DNA of 21,569 nt from Hydrogenimonas sp. (GCA_015494675.1 WGAW01000040.1:1-21569), one strand, 5' to 3'. Shown: positions 1-7,753, numbered from the stretch's first letter. A program made the numbers and translations. Notes: a model not told the origin generated them from the sequence alone.

Positions 1-977
1 TATTGACCGCCTTTTTGCAAAGCGGCGACAGAGTTTTATGTGCAGGGGGATTCTTCGGCGGAACTTACGCTATGATGAGAGAGACGATGCCGCGCTTCGG
101 CATAGAGACGGAGTTTTGCGATGTCGACGACTTCGACAGGATGGAAAAGAGTCTCGAAAACGGAGCGAAGATACTCTTTGTAGAGAGTGTCGGAAACCCG
201 AATCTCAGACTTCCGGATATTCGACGAATGGCTATAATGTGTGACCGTCACGGGGCGCTCTTTGTGGTAGACAATACACTTACCCCGCTTATCGTACAGC
301 CGCTCAAAATGGGTGCCGATATGGTGGTCTATTCTACTACAAAGATAATAAGCGGTCACTCTGCGGCCCTTGGAGGGGCGGTAGTTTTTCGTGCACTGAA
401 GAGTGGGGAGGAGAAGTTGTTGAACCCGAAATTCGCTTCCATCCATCCCATCCTCAAAAAAGGCGGAGCCGCCATGATGATGGTGTTGAAAAAGAGGGCC
501 ATGCGCGACTTCGGCATGAGTGCAAACGCGTTCGCATCGTTTTTGACGATGGTTGGGCTGGAGACTCTGGCCCTTAGAACCGAAAGGGTCAACACCTCTG
601 TAAAGAAGCTTGCGCAGCTTCTGCACGACGAAGGGGTAAGAGTGAGGCATCCGAGTCTTGCGGATCATGAACACCATCTGCGATACGAAGCGCTTTTTGC
701 GGACGGATGCGGACCGGTATTGACTGTCGACTGCGAAACGGGAGAGAGGGCGTTTGCTTTTTTGAACGAGTTGAAGATACCTATACAGACCGCCAATATA
801 GGAGACAACCGGACGCTGGCTCTGCATATGGCGAGTACTATCTATCGCGATTTTACCGAAGAGGAGAGAAGAGAGATGGGAATAACTCCCGGACTCGTTA
901 GGGTTTCAGTGGGCCTGGAGACTCCTTTGGCACTTGCGGAAGATATGATAGGAGCATGGAAAAATAGCATCGGCTGA
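1..977 (+). CDS. Cys/Met-metabolism PLP-dependent enzyme, O-acetylhomoserine sulfhydrylase-like (5' partial)
   Basis: This is the C-terminal 325 or so residues of a PLP-dependent enzyme of the Cys/Met metabolism family (cystathionine gamma-synthase, O-acetylhomoserine sulfhydrylase). The reading frame is open to the left window edge, so roughly 85-95 N-terminal residues are missing and the TTG at position 3 is not a real start. Numbered from that TTG, visible family features are GGTY (residues 19-22), the cofactor-ring aspartate in VVDNT (D90), and the PLP Schiff-base lysine K114 in STTKIISGH (codon 342-344). The C-terminal run NIGDNRTLALHMAST, then TPGLVRVSVGLE, is closer to sulfhydrylases (MetY/MetZ-like) than to MetB, and the distance from lysine to C-terminus (210 residues) agrees. 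The likely role is sulfur incorporation into homocysteine or a related trans-sulfuration step; the exact substrate cannot be read from this part. It ends 54 nt before the clpS -35 box and seems to belong to an upstream unit. Confidence 0.9.
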   Translation, partial: LTAFLQSGDRVLCAGGFFGGTYAMMRETMPRFGIETEFCDVDDFDRMEKSLENGAKILFVESVGNPNLRLPDIRRMAIMCDRHGALFVVDNTLTPLIVQPLKMGADMVVYSTTKIISGHSAALGGAVVFRALKSGEEKLLNPKFASIHPILKKGGAAMMMVLKKRAMRDFGMSANAFASFLTMVGLETLALRTERVNTSVKKLAQLLHDEGVRVRHPSLADHEHHLRYEALFADGCGPVLTVDCETGERAFAFLNELKIPIQTANIGDNRTLALHMASTIYRDFTEEERREMGITPGLVRVSVGLETPLALAEDMIGAWKNSIG

Positions 978-1006
978 CTTCAATACACTCTCATTAATCC
1001 CCAATA

Positions 1007-1058
1007 TATCGGCCTTTATCGGCTGTAGACTTGAAAAATCCCAAAAATATGATATACT
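1007..1058 (+). promoter_or_regulatory. Promoter of the clpS-clpA-aat operon with upstream direct repeat
   Basis: A sigma70-type promoter is visible: TTGAAA at 1031-1036, a 16-nt spacer, and TATACT at 1053-1058. This is the only promoter in the window with a convincing -35 box. Just upstream, TATCGGC occurs twice (1007-1013 and 1017-1023), spaced 10 bp start to start, one helical turn, so a regulator could bind there. The predicted transcript start is near 1065, leaving a leader of about 57 nt before clpS. Confidence 0.65.
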
Positions 1059-1076
1059 TAAAATAAACTAAAACGC

Positions 1077-1093
1077 GTGCCCTCGACGGGCAC
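1077..1093 (+). promoter_or_regulatory. Leader hairpin in the clpS 5' untranslated region
   Basis: There is a perfect 6-bp inverted repeat, GTGCCC (1077-1082) and GGGCAC (1088-1093), around a 5-nt loop TCGAC. It lies about 12 nt after the predicted transcript start and 17 nt before the ribosome-binding site. There is no T tract after it, so it is not a simple terminator; mRNA stabilisation or an upstream pause are possible. Its presence argues against starting clpS at the GTG at 1077, which is the first base of the stem. Confidence 0.45.
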
Positions 1094-1109
1094 CGGAAAT
1101 TTTCGCAAA

Positions 1110-1114
1110 AAGGA
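1110..1114 (+). promoter_or_regulatory. Ribosome-binding site deciding the clpS start
   Basis: AAGGA at 1110-1114 is 7 nt before the TTG at 1122 and 4 nt before the GTG at 1119. Spacing favours the TTG start, and no comparable Shine-Dalgarno sequence precedes the GTG at 1077. Confidence 0.6.
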
Positions 1115-1121
1115 ACGGGTG

Positions 1122-1421
1122 TTGGCTCAGAAAGAGTGGATCGAAAGTGAAAGCGAGGTCGATCTCGACGAACCGGAACTCTACAAAGTGATCATGTGGA
1201 ACGATGACTATACGACAATGGATTTCGTTGTCGAGATTTTGGCCGATATATTTAACAAGAGTTACGAGGAGGCGATCGAGATCATGCTTGCGATTCATGA
1301 GAAGGGCAAGGGTATCTGCGGTCGCTACACGTACGAAATCGCAGAGACCAAAGTGCACCAGGCCGTCAAAAGGGCCAGGGCCAACGAGTTTCCTTTGCGG
1401 GTAACAATGGAGAAAGAATGA
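1122..1421 (+). CDS. clpS: ClpS, adaptor of the ClpA(P) protease (N-recognin)
   Basis: ClpS binds proteins carrying destabilising N-terminal residues (Leu, Phe, Trp, Tyr) and delivers them to ClpAP in the cytoplasm. Starting from TTG at 1122 the protein is 99 residues, normal for the family. YKVIMWNDDYTTM contains the pocket residues N27, D28, D29 and the gatekeeper M33; H59 in MLAIHEKGKG corresponds to the pocket histidine (E. coli N34/D35/D36/M40/H66), and ICGRYTYEIA is also typical. The acidic N-terminal tail is the flexible arm that inserts into the ClpA pore. The stop overlaps the clpA start (ATGA at 1418-1421), so the two are translationally coupled. Starts at GTG 1119 (one residue longer) or GTG 1077 are possible; the latter seems wrong because of the hairpin and lack of a ribosome-binding site. 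Confidence 0.95.
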   Translation: MAQKEWIESESEVDLDEPELYKVIMWNDDYTTMDFVVEILADIFNKSYEEAIEIMLAIHEKGKGICGRYTYEIAETKVHQAVKRARANEFPLRVTMEKE

Positions 1422-3616
1422 TTAGTAAAGATCTGAACGATATTTTCAAAGAGGCTGTCAAATATGCCAAAATGCACAGGCATGAGTACCTGACGGTCGA
1501 ACACATTTTTCTTGCCGTGCTTCTGAGCCGTCAGGGAGCACAGATTCTCGAAGCGGCAGGGGCCGATGTGGAGAAGCTCAAAAAGAGGATAAACCAGCAT
1601 CTTCTCACCTCTTTGAGGCCGCTTCCGGAAGGGGTTTCTCGTGAGCCGTTCGAGACGGTGGCGCTTTCGAGGGTTATAGAGCATATGATCCGGCACGCCC
1701 AGAGCGCAGATAAAAAAGAGGCGAGCATAGGTGATCTGCTGGCATCCATCTTCAACGAAGAGCACTCTTTTGCCGTCGCGCTCATGAACTCTTACGGAAT
1801 AAACCGTTTGAGTATCCTCGAGGTGATTGCCGACTCTGGCGGACAGAGCGAAAAGAGCGGGAAGGAAGAGGAAGAGGAGAGCGAGTATCTTGGGCAGTTT
1901 ACCGTAAACCTCGTCAAGCGGGCGCGCGAAGGGAAGATAGATCCCGTAATAGGCCGCGAAAACGAGATAGAACGCGTCATGCAGATTCTTTGCCGCCGAA
2001 AGAAGAACAACCCTGTGCTTGTAGGCGAACCGGGTGTAGGAAAGACGGCCATAGCGGAGGGGCTGGCTCTCGAGATCGCAAACGGTAACGTACCGGAAAT
2101 GCTCGAAAATACGGAAGTGTATGCACTCGATATAGGGACGTTGATAGCGGGGACGAAGTATCGGGGAGACTTTGAAAAGCGCCTCAAAGGAGTGCTGCAG
2201 GAGCTCCAGGAGCGCAAAAACGCCGTTCTTTTCATCGACGAGATCCACAATCTCGTAGGTGCCGGCGCCACCAACGGCGGAAGCATGGATGCATCGAACC
2301 TTCTTAAGCCGGCACTAGCGGGCGGAGACCTCAAATGTATAGGGGCGACAACGTTCGAAGAGTACCGCAACTTTTTCGAAAAAGATCGCGCGCTGAGCCG
2401 CCGATTTGCGAAGGTCGACGTCGCAGAGCCGAGTTTCGATGATACGTTGAAGATTCTCAAGGGTCTCAAATACAAGTACGAAACGCACCACGATGTCCAC
2501 TTCAGCGAAAAGGCGCTGAAAACGGCGATAGACCTTTCGGTCAAATATATGCACGAGAGGTTTCTCCCGGACAAGGCGATCGACATCATCGACGAGGTCG
2601 GAGCCTCTTTCAGACTCAAGGCCAGAAAGCGCCGCCGCGTAAATGAGCGAGATATCGAAGATGCGGTAAGCCGAATGTTGAACCTTCCTCCGGCGCGGGT
2701 CAGCAGCGACGATCTGGCAACGCTTCAGAACCTCGAGAGCGTCCTAAAGAGCCGCATAATCGGCCAGGACCGAGCTGTAGAGGAGGTGGCCGCCGCCATC
2801 AAGAGGGCGCGCGCCGGTCTCGGCGCACCCAACAAGCCGGTCGGCTCTTTCCTCTTTGCCGGGCCAACCGGGGTCGGAAAGACCGCGTTGGCACTCGAGC
2901 TATCCGAAGCGCTCGGAGTCCACTTCGAACGCTTCGATATGAGCGAATATATGGAGAAACATGCGGTAAGCCGACTCATAGGCGCACCTCCGGGATACGT
3001 CGGTTACGAGCAGGGGGGGCAGCTTACCGAAGCGATAAGGAAGCATCCGCATACGGTGCTCCTGCTAGATGAGATAGAGAAGGCGCATCCCGACCTGATA
3101 CAGGTTCTGCTGCAGGTGATGGACAACGCCATGCTTACGGACAATACCGGTAACAGGGCCGACTTCAAAAACGTCATCATAATCATGACATCGAATGTGG
3201 GCGCTACAGAAGCCAACGTCATGGGTTTCGGCGCCAGAAGCGAAGCGAAACACGATTCCGCAATCAAATCGGCCTTCTCTCCGGAGTTCAGAAACAGGCT
3301 CGACGCGGTTGTGCGTTTCGAGCATCTGGGCTTCGAGGATGTCAAGAAGATCGTCGACAAGTTCATCGACGAACTGAACGCGCAGATGGCCGAGAGAAAG
3401 ATAGTCATTAAACTTTCGGATGCCGCAAGAGGCTACCTTGCCAAAGAGGGGTATGACGAGGCGATGGGCGCAAGGCCTCTGGGTCGTGTCATAGCCGAGA
3501 AGATCAAGGCGCCGCTTACCGAAGAGATACTCTTCGGCTCGCTGAGAGAGGGCGGCGAGGTGCACTTCGGCGTAAAAGGAAAAGCGCTCAGTTTCAAGGT
3601 TGCCGAGCGTGTCTGA
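1418..3616 (+). CDS. clpA: ClpA, ATP-dependent Clp protease unfoldase subunit
   Basis: This is a 732-residue class I AAA+ unfoldase that forms a hexameric ring on ClpP and threads substrates into it. Domain order: Clp N domain (about 1-140, the ClpS docking surface); an acidic linker (about 145-157); D1 with Walker A GEPGVGKT (203-210) and Walker B LFIDE (271-275); D2 with Walker A GPTGVGKT (482-489), Walker B LLLDE (548-552) and sensor-2 GARPLGR (684-690). MGF at 602-604 sits where the ClpP-docking IGL/IGF tripeptide is expected, so this is a protease partner, not a ClpB disaggregase; the long ClpB middle coiled coil is also absent. Starts at ATG 1418 overlapping clpS by 4 nt, and its tail overlaps aat by 8 nt. 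clpP is not in the window. Confidence 0.97.
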   Translation: MISKDLNDIFKEAVKYAKMHRHEYLTVEHIFLAVLLSRQGAQILEAAGADVEKLKKRINQHLLTSLRPLPEGVSREPFETVALSRVIEHMIRHAQSADKKEASIGDLLASIFNEEHSFAVALMNSYGINRLSILEVIADSGGQSEKSGKEEEEESEYLGQFTVNLVKRAREGKIDPVIGRENEIERVMQILCRRKKNNPVLVGEPGVGKTAIAEGLALEIANGNVPEMLENTEVYALDIGTLIAGTKYRGDFEKRLKGVLQELQERKNAVLFIDEIHNLVGAGATNGGSMDASNLLKPALAGGDLKCIGATTFEEYRNFFEKDRALSRRFAKVDVAEPSFDDTLKILKGLKYKYETHHDVHFSEKALKTAIDLSVKYMHERFLPDKAIDIIDEVGASFRLKARKRRRVNERDIEDAVSRMLNLPPARVSSDDLATLQNLESVLKSRIIGQDRAVEEVAAAIKRARAGLGAPNKPVGSFLFAGPTGVGKTALALELSEALGVHFERFDMSEYMEKHAVSRLIGAPPGYVGYEQGGQLTEAIRKHPHTVLLLDEIEKAHPDLIQVLLQVMDNAMLTDNTGNRADFKNVIIIMTSNVGATEANVMGFGARSEAKHDSAIKSAFSPEFRNRLDAVVRFEHLGFEDVKKIVDKFIDELNAQMAERKIVIKLSDAARGYLAKEGYDEAMGARPLGRVIAEKIKAPLTEEILFGSLREGGEVHFGVKGKALSFKVAERV

Positions 3617-4334
3617 CGGGCCCGGAATTCCCAGGCTCGGATTTGACCATATATTCCCCGATCCGCGCTATGCGATGAGAGAGGGGCTTCTGGCCTACGG
3701 GGGCGATCTAAACCCCGATCGCGTCCTTGCGGCCTACCGGAAAGGGATATTTCCCTGGTACAACGAGGGAGACCCGATACTCTGGTGGTCGCCCGACCCC
3801 AGGCTTCTACTCTACCCCGATGGGTTCAAAATCTCCAGATCTCTTAGAAAAAAGCTTCGTCAAAAACGCTTTTCGGTAAAATTGGACCGAAACTTCACTC
3901 CGGTCATGCGCCACTGTGCGAAGATACCGCGGCGCGGGCAGCAGGGGAGCTGGATTCTGCCGGAGGTGATAGAGTCGTACACCGCTTTGCACCTGCGCGG
4001 TTTCGCCCACTCGGTCGAGGTTTACGACGGCCAAGGTAAGCTGGTGGGAGGACTCTACGGTATCAGTACGGGCAGAGCATTTTTTGGAGAGTCGATGTTT
4101 TCGCTCGTTCCGGACGCTTCCAAAGTTGCACTGGCGCATATGGTCGAACTGGCCAAAATTTGGAATTTCGATTTTATTGACTGCCAGATACCCTCAGACC
4201 ATCTGATCAGGCTCGGAGCCGTTAGAGTCGATCGGGAGAGGTTTCTGGATGAGCTGGAACAGACCCAAAGAAGCCTCGGAGTGCACGGAAGCTGGAGAGA
4301 GTACGAACACCTGCTTGCCGAGATGGAGTGGTGA
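3609..4334 (+). CDS. aat: Leucyl/phenylalanyl-tRNA--protein transferase
   Basis: Aat moves Leu or Phe from aminoacyl-tRNA to proteins beginning with Arg or Lys, creating the N-degron recognised by ClpS. With GTG at 3609 as start the protein is 241 residues (E. coli 234). Family signatures are LAYGGDL (28-34), GIFPWYN (46-52), WWSPDPR (59-65), and FFGESMFS (158-165) followed by a KVALAHMV helix. AAGG at 3596-3599 lies 9 nt before the GTG; a TTG at 3600 in the same frame has no room for a ribosome-binding site. It overlaps the end of clpA by 8 nt, so tagging enzyme, adaptor and unfoldase are co-transcribed. The short hydrophilic tail ends with WREYEHLLAEMEW. Confidence 0.96.
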   Translation: MSDGPGIPRLGFDHIFPDPRYAMREGLLAYGGDLNPDRVLAAYRKGIFPWYNEGDPILWWSPDPRLLLYPDGFKISRSLRKKLRQKRFSVKLDRNFTPVMRHCAKIPRRGQQGSWILPEVIESYTALHLRGFAHSVEVYDGQGKLVGGLYGISTGRAFFGESMFSLVPDASKVALAHMVELAKIWNFDFIDCQIPSDHLIRLGAVRVDRERFLDELEQTQRSLGVHGSWREYEHLLAEMEW

Positions 4335-4358
4335 GGTAATTGAAGAAGGAGATTTTGT

Positions 4359-5354
4359 ATGGTAAATGAGCGTATCGGTTTCTCTTTGTGGCTCGACTTT
4401 ATAGAGCGGGACCATCTGCGGAAGGAGTTTGGGCTGCTTGTGGCCGACGGCGTTATCAACGGTGCGACTAGCAACCCCGCAATATTCGCATCCTCCATAG
4501 AGACTTCACCGGCCTACACCGCGCAGCTCGACACTCTGCAAAACCACTCCGCAAAAGCGAAGTACGAGGCATTAGCCACAACCGACATAAGAATGGCCGC
4601 CGAAGCTCTCTACCCTCTTTACGAAGAGGGCAGAGACGGTTTTGTGAGCATAGAGGTGGATCCATTCCTGTGCGACGATGTCGAAGGTACAGTCGAAGAG
4701 GGGCGCAGGCTCTACAAGCAGATCGGCATGGAGAATGTCATGATCAAGGTGCCCGCTACGGATGCCGGATACAGGGCGATGAAGAGCCTGATGAGCGAAG
4801 GAATCCACGTAAACGCGACTCTCATATTCTCTCCGTTTCAGGCTATGCGCTGCCTCGATGCGATGCAGGAGGGGCTCAGAATCTACAGGGCCGGCGGGGA
4901 GAAAAACGTCCGGGGAGTCTTGAGCGTATTTGTCAGCCGATTCGATAGGGCGCTCGACGAGAAGCTCGAGAGTCTCGGTCTGCAGCCGGGGAGGTTCGGA
5001 ATCGTCAACGCCGCCAGGATCTACAATATGGTCGAAGCTCGAAAAGAGAGGGCGATTAGAACACTCTTTGCCAGTACCGGTGTTAAAGGGAACGCCTACG
5101 AGGCCGATTATTACATCAAGGAGTTGATGGCGCCGCACTCGGTCAATACCGCCCCGCTTGCAACTATAGAGGCTTTTATGGAGCACCCGCTTCATGCACC
5201 GAAGCTCCCGATGGACGAAGCGGCGATCGATACCTTTTTCAAAGCCGTCGAAACGGCAGGCATAGATGTGCGGAGTCTCTACGAGAGACTTATCGACGAA
5301 GGGCTCGAGGCTTTTAAAGAATCCTTTGCAAGACTACTATCCCATTTGGAGTGA
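4359..5354 (+). CDS. tal: Transaldolase
   Basis: This enzyme transfers a dihydroxyacetone unit between sedoheptulose 7-phosphate and glyceraldehyde 3-phosphate in the non-oxidative pentose phosphate pathway. It is 331 residues, near the size of the Campylobacter/Helicobacter enzyme and of actinobacterial transaldolases (the subfamily also found fused to Pgi). Motifs seen are SLWLDFI near the N-terminus with the conserved Asp (D13), GATSNPAIF (35-43), VSIEVDP (96-102), the Schiff-base lysine K130 in NVMIKVPATDAG, and NATLIFSP (152-159). Start ATG 4359 has a good AAGGAG (4346-4351), 7 nt away. It follows aat by 24 nt with no terminator between, so probable read-through from the clpS promoter. 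Confidence 0.95.
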   Translation: MVNERIGFSLWLDFIERDHLRKEFGLLVADGVINGATSNPAIFASSIETSPAYTAQLDTLQNHSAKAKYEALATTDIRMAAEALYPLYEEGRDGFVSIEVDPFLCDDVEGTVEEGRRLYKQIGMENVMIKVPATDAGYRAMKSLMSEGIHVNATLIFSPFQAMRCLDAMQEGLRIYRAGGEKNVRGVLSVFVSRFDRALDEKLESLGLQPGRFGIVNAARIYNMVEARKERAIRTLFASTGVKGNAYEADYYIKELMAPHSVNTAPLATIEAFMEHPLHAPKLPMDEAAIDTFFKAVETAGIDVRSLYERLIDEGLEAFKESFARLLSHLE

Positions 5355-5362
5355 AAGAGACG

Positions 5363-6562
5363 ATGGAAAATACAGAACTTGACCGCAATGTTGATGTAAA
5401 CGAACTGACGTTCGAGATGACAAAGAGAATCCGGCAGTATATGAAAGGGCTCATCGAGCACGAGGGAAGCGATTTGCACATAAAGGCCAACTCACAGGTT
5501 CGTGCACGAATAAACGGAGATATTGTAACGGTTACGAAAGAGAAGATCACCAAAGAGGAGTCGATCATGCTGGCGAAAGAGATGCTTCGCCGGCGTTTTG
5601 CCGAGTTTGTCGAAAAAAAAGAGATCGACTTTCTCTATGTTTACGACGAGAAGATCCGTTTCAGGGGAAACATGTTTTTCCAGATGGACGGTGTTTCGGC
5701 GGTATTCAGGGTGATTCCGGTAGAGATTATGACGATAGACCAGCTCGAACTGCCGGAGGCTCTTCACAAGCTGACCGACATCTCCCGCGGGCTTGTTCTC
5801 GTTACGGGGGTGACGGGCTCGGGAAAATCGACGACCCTTGCGGCGCTTATCGACGAGATAAACAGAAAGCACAGAAAACATATAATCACCATTGAAGATC
5901 CTATCGAGTTTGTCCATAAAGATAGAAAGTGTCTTATCAACCAGCGGAGTATCGGGCAGGATTCACTCAGTTTCGCCAACGCCCTCCGATCGGCTCTGCG
6001 TGAAGACCCAGACATCATACTGGTCGGAGAGATGCGTGACGTCGAAACGATCGATACGGCACTCCATGCCGCCGAGACGGGTCACCTGGTCTTCTCGACG
6101 CTCCATACGCTGGATGCGAAAGAGACGATCAACAGGATCATCAGCGTCTTTCCGGCAGAGGACCAGAACCGTGTGCGAAACACTCTCGCCTCTGTGCTTG
6201 AAGGTGTTCTTTCTCAAAGACTTGTAAAGACCGTGGACGGAAAGAAGACGGCGGCCGTGGAGATACTTTTTAATACATCGTATATCCAGAAACTTATTCT
6301 AGAGGGGCGCGACATGGAGATAAAGGAAGCGCTCGACGAGGGAACGCAGATTTACGGGACCCAGAGTTTCGATACCGCTCTTTTGAAACTGTATCAGAAG
6401 GACAAAATTTCCATGAAAGAGGCCCTCAGGCACGCATCGAGCCCAAGCGATCTGAAGCTTCGCATAGAGGGCATGAACGCCAACATAAAAGCCGGAGAGG
6501 CAGGAGAGAGCGCATATATCCCCGAACACGACTCGGACATTTTCTCTTTAAAAGAAGATTAA
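5363..6562 (+). CDS. Type IV pilus retraction ATPase, PilT/PilU family (PilU-like C-terminus)
   Basis: This hexameric secretion-type ATPase family powers pilus retraction at the inner membrane. From ATG 5363 the protein is 399 residues, longer than typical PilT (about 345). Seen are the N-terminal PAS-like region with GSDLHIKA, Walker A GVTGSGKST (149-157), Asp box IEDP (177-180), Walker B DIILVGEMRD (217-226) and His box TGHLVFSTLHT. The PilT AIRNLIRE motif is absent. Instead the end reads VEILFNTSYIQKLI, then FDTALLKLYQKDKISMKEALRHA and SDLKLRIEG, which resembles Pseudomonas PilU. An extra hydrophilic tail of about 30 residues ends in SDIFSLKED. GTG at 5351, in frame and overlapping the tal stop, is an alternative start. 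No other pilus gene is in the window. It follows tal by 8 nt and is probably its co-transcript. Confidence 0.9.
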   Translation: MENTELDRNVDVNELTFEMTKRIRQYMKGLIEHEGSDLHIKANSQVRARINGDIVTVTKEKITKEESIMLAKEMLRRRFAEFVEKKEIDFLYVYDEKIRFRGNMFFQMDGVSAVFRVIPVEIMTIDQLELPEALHKLTDISRGLVLVTGVTGSGKSTTLAALIDEINRKHRKHIITIEDPIEFVHKDRKCLINQRSIGQDSLSFANALRSALREDPDIILVGEMRDVETIDTALHAAETGHLVFSTLHTLDAKETINRIISVFPAEDQNRVRNTLASVLEGVLSQRLVKTVDGKKTAAVEILFNTSYIQKLILEGRDMEIKEALDEGTQIYGTQSFDTALLKLYQKDKISMKEALRHASSPSDLKLRIEGMNANIKAGEAGESAYIPEHDSDIFSLKED

Positions 6563-6574
6563 ACAGAATTTCGG

Positions 6575-6580
6575 TAAAAT
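6575..6580 (+). promoter_or_regulatory. -10 box of the rplY-pth-lptF/G promoter
   Basis: TAAAAT at 6575-6580, in the context TTTCGGTAAAATTC, matches the -10-dominated promoters of Campylobacterota; no clear -35 is present. The predicted start near 6587 leaves a leader of about 48 nt containing a hairpin. Confidence 0.5.
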
Positions 6581-6590
6581 TCGCCTCTTA

Positions 6591-6607
6591 AAGTACTTAC
6601 GGTACTT
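6591..6607 (+). promoter_or_regulatory. Leader hairpin upstream of rplY
   Basis: AAGTAC (6591-6596) and GTACTT (6602-6607) form a perfect 6-bp inverted repeat with a 5-nt loop TTACG. It would lie at the very 5' end of the rplY transcript and 16 nt before the Shine-Dalgarno sequence. Feedback binding by a ribosomal protein or 5'-end protection are possible; nothing in the sequence decides between them. Confidence 0.4.
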
Positions 6608-6634
6608 GAATATTTCATGTTTAAGGACAAAATA

Positions 6635-7171
6635 ATGTTGGAAGGAATCGTTAGAGAGAGTATCGGCAAGAGCGATGCAAAAAAACTTCGCCGAGATGGT
6701 TATCTAATCGCCAACATCTATGGAAAAGGGCTTGAGAACACTCACGCCGCATTCAAGATGGGTGAATTTATCAGAACCGTCCGCCACAAAGAGAAACTCG
6801 CGTTCCCCATAAAGGTGGGAGGAAAAGAGATGGATGTGGTCATTCAGGAGTATCAGCTTCACCCTGTAACCGATCAGATTCTGCATGTAGACCTGATGGT
6901 CGCCCAGCCCGGTGTGGAGACCCACTACATGGTACCGGTAAAAACGGTCGGAACACCCAAAGGACTCAAAAACAAGGGCGTTTTGGCAATCTCCAAAAAA
7001 CGTATCAAAGTAAAAGGTACGATAGAGAACATTCCCGAGTCATTCACTCTCGATGTCAGCGATCTGGATGTCGGAGACGCCATCCTGGTCAGGGATATTC
7101 CGGAGTCGGACAAATACAAAATCATGGTAGCCGGACGAGTACCTGTTGTCGGGGTTATCAAAGCGAAATAA
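6635..7171 (+). CDS. rplY: 50S ribosomal protein L25 / general stress protein Ctc
   Basis: L25/Ctc binds 5S rRNA in the large ribosomal subunit. The protein is 178 residues, the two-domain (Ctc/TL5) form: an N-terminal 5S-binding domain beginning MLEGIVRES and containing [15 protein letters not shown], then a C-terminal beta domain from about residue 95 with [13 protein letters not shown]. The Helicobacter protein has the same length and same first residues. Start chosen at ATG 6635 because AAGGA (6623-6627) is 7 nt upstream; an ATG at 6617 in frame would add six residues but would put the ribosome-binding site inside the gene. pth follows after 9 nt, a pairing common in many bacteria. Confidence 0.96.
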   Translation: MLEGIVRESIGKSDAKKLRRDGYLIANIYGKGLENTHAAFKMGEFIRTVRHKEKLAFPIKVGGKEMDVVIQEYQLHPVTDQILHVDLMVAQPGVETHYMVPVKTVGTPKGLKNKGVLAISKKRIKVKGTIENIPESFTLDVSDLDVGDAILVRDIPESDKYKIMVAGRVPVVGVIKAK

Positions 7172-7180
7172 GAGTCTGCT

Positions 7181-7753
7181 GTGTGGCTAGTCGTCGGCCT
7201 TGGAAACCCTGGCGTTCAATATGAGACGACTCGCCACAATATAGGCTTTCTTACGCTCGACAGAGTGCTGCGGAGGGTGCAGGCGCACCCTGCATCCTCA
7301 TCTTCGTTTCACGGAGAACTCTACAAAACATCCAATCTACTTCTACTTAAACCCGTAACTTTCATGAACCGCTCCGGCATCAGTGTGCAGGCGGTAAAAC
7401 AGTTTTACAAGGTGGAACTCGAACGTATCATAGTGATACACGACGATCTCGATCTGCCGTTCGGGTCGGTTCGTTTCAAACAGGGCGGCGGCAGCGGCGG
7501 CCATAACGGTCTGAAGTCTATCGATGCTGCCGTCGGAAACGGATATCTGCGCGTAAGGATGGGAATAGGAAAACCCGCCTACAAGTCCCAGACGGCCGAT
7601 TATGTATTGAGCCCGTTCACTCCCGAAGAGAGTGCGGTTCTGCCGGAGTGGATGGAATATGCCGCAGAGGCGGCACTGGAGCTTACACGCCATACTCTGG
7701 AGTATGTGGCTTCGCGTTACAGCGTCAAAAACGGGAGATGGAAAAATAGATGA
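7181..7753 (+). CDS. pth: Peptidyl-tRNA hydrolase
   Basis: Pth cleaves peptidyl-tRNA released by stalled ribosomes and recycles tRNA. It is 190 residues, standard for bacterial Pth. Motifs: VVGLGNPG at the N-terminus (N9), catalytic H19 in TTRHNIGF, FMNRSG with N63, D88 in IHDDLDLPFG, and GGGSGGHNGLKS with N109. Together these include the E. coli catalytic and tRNA-binding positions (Asn10, His20, Asp93, Asn114). Start GTG 7181 lies 9 nt after the rplY stop, with AAGAG about 6 nt before it as a weak ribosome-binding site. The end overlaps the next gene by 4 nt (ATGA). Confidence 0.97.
   Translation: MWLVVGLGNPGVQYETTRHNIGFLTLDRVLRRVQAHPASSSSFHGELYKTSNLLLLKPVTFMNRSGISVQAVKQFYKVELERIIVIHDDLDLPFGSVRFKQGGGSGGHNGLKSIDAAVGNGYLRVRMGIGKPAYKSQTADYVLSPFTPEESAVLPEWMEYAAEAALELTRHTLEYVASRYSVKNGRWKNR

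Noticed and set aside
36..827. Minus-strand open frame of 263 codons opposite the PLP enzyme
   Set aside because: The plus-strand frame carries the PLP lysine and other family motifs; the minus frame has none.
1077..1121. Longer clpS beginning at GTG 1077
   Set aside because: No Shine-Dalgarno sequence before it, a hairpin at the supposed start, and a good site further down that gives a protein of normal length.
1325..2248. Minus-strand open frame of 307 codons opposite clpA
   Set aside because: Antisense to a complete ClpA with intact AAA+ motifs; no recognisable domain of its own.
6617..6634. rplY start at ATG 6617
   Set aside because: The AAGGA ribosome-binding site lies inside this extension, and the family begins MLEGIVRES, as at 6635.
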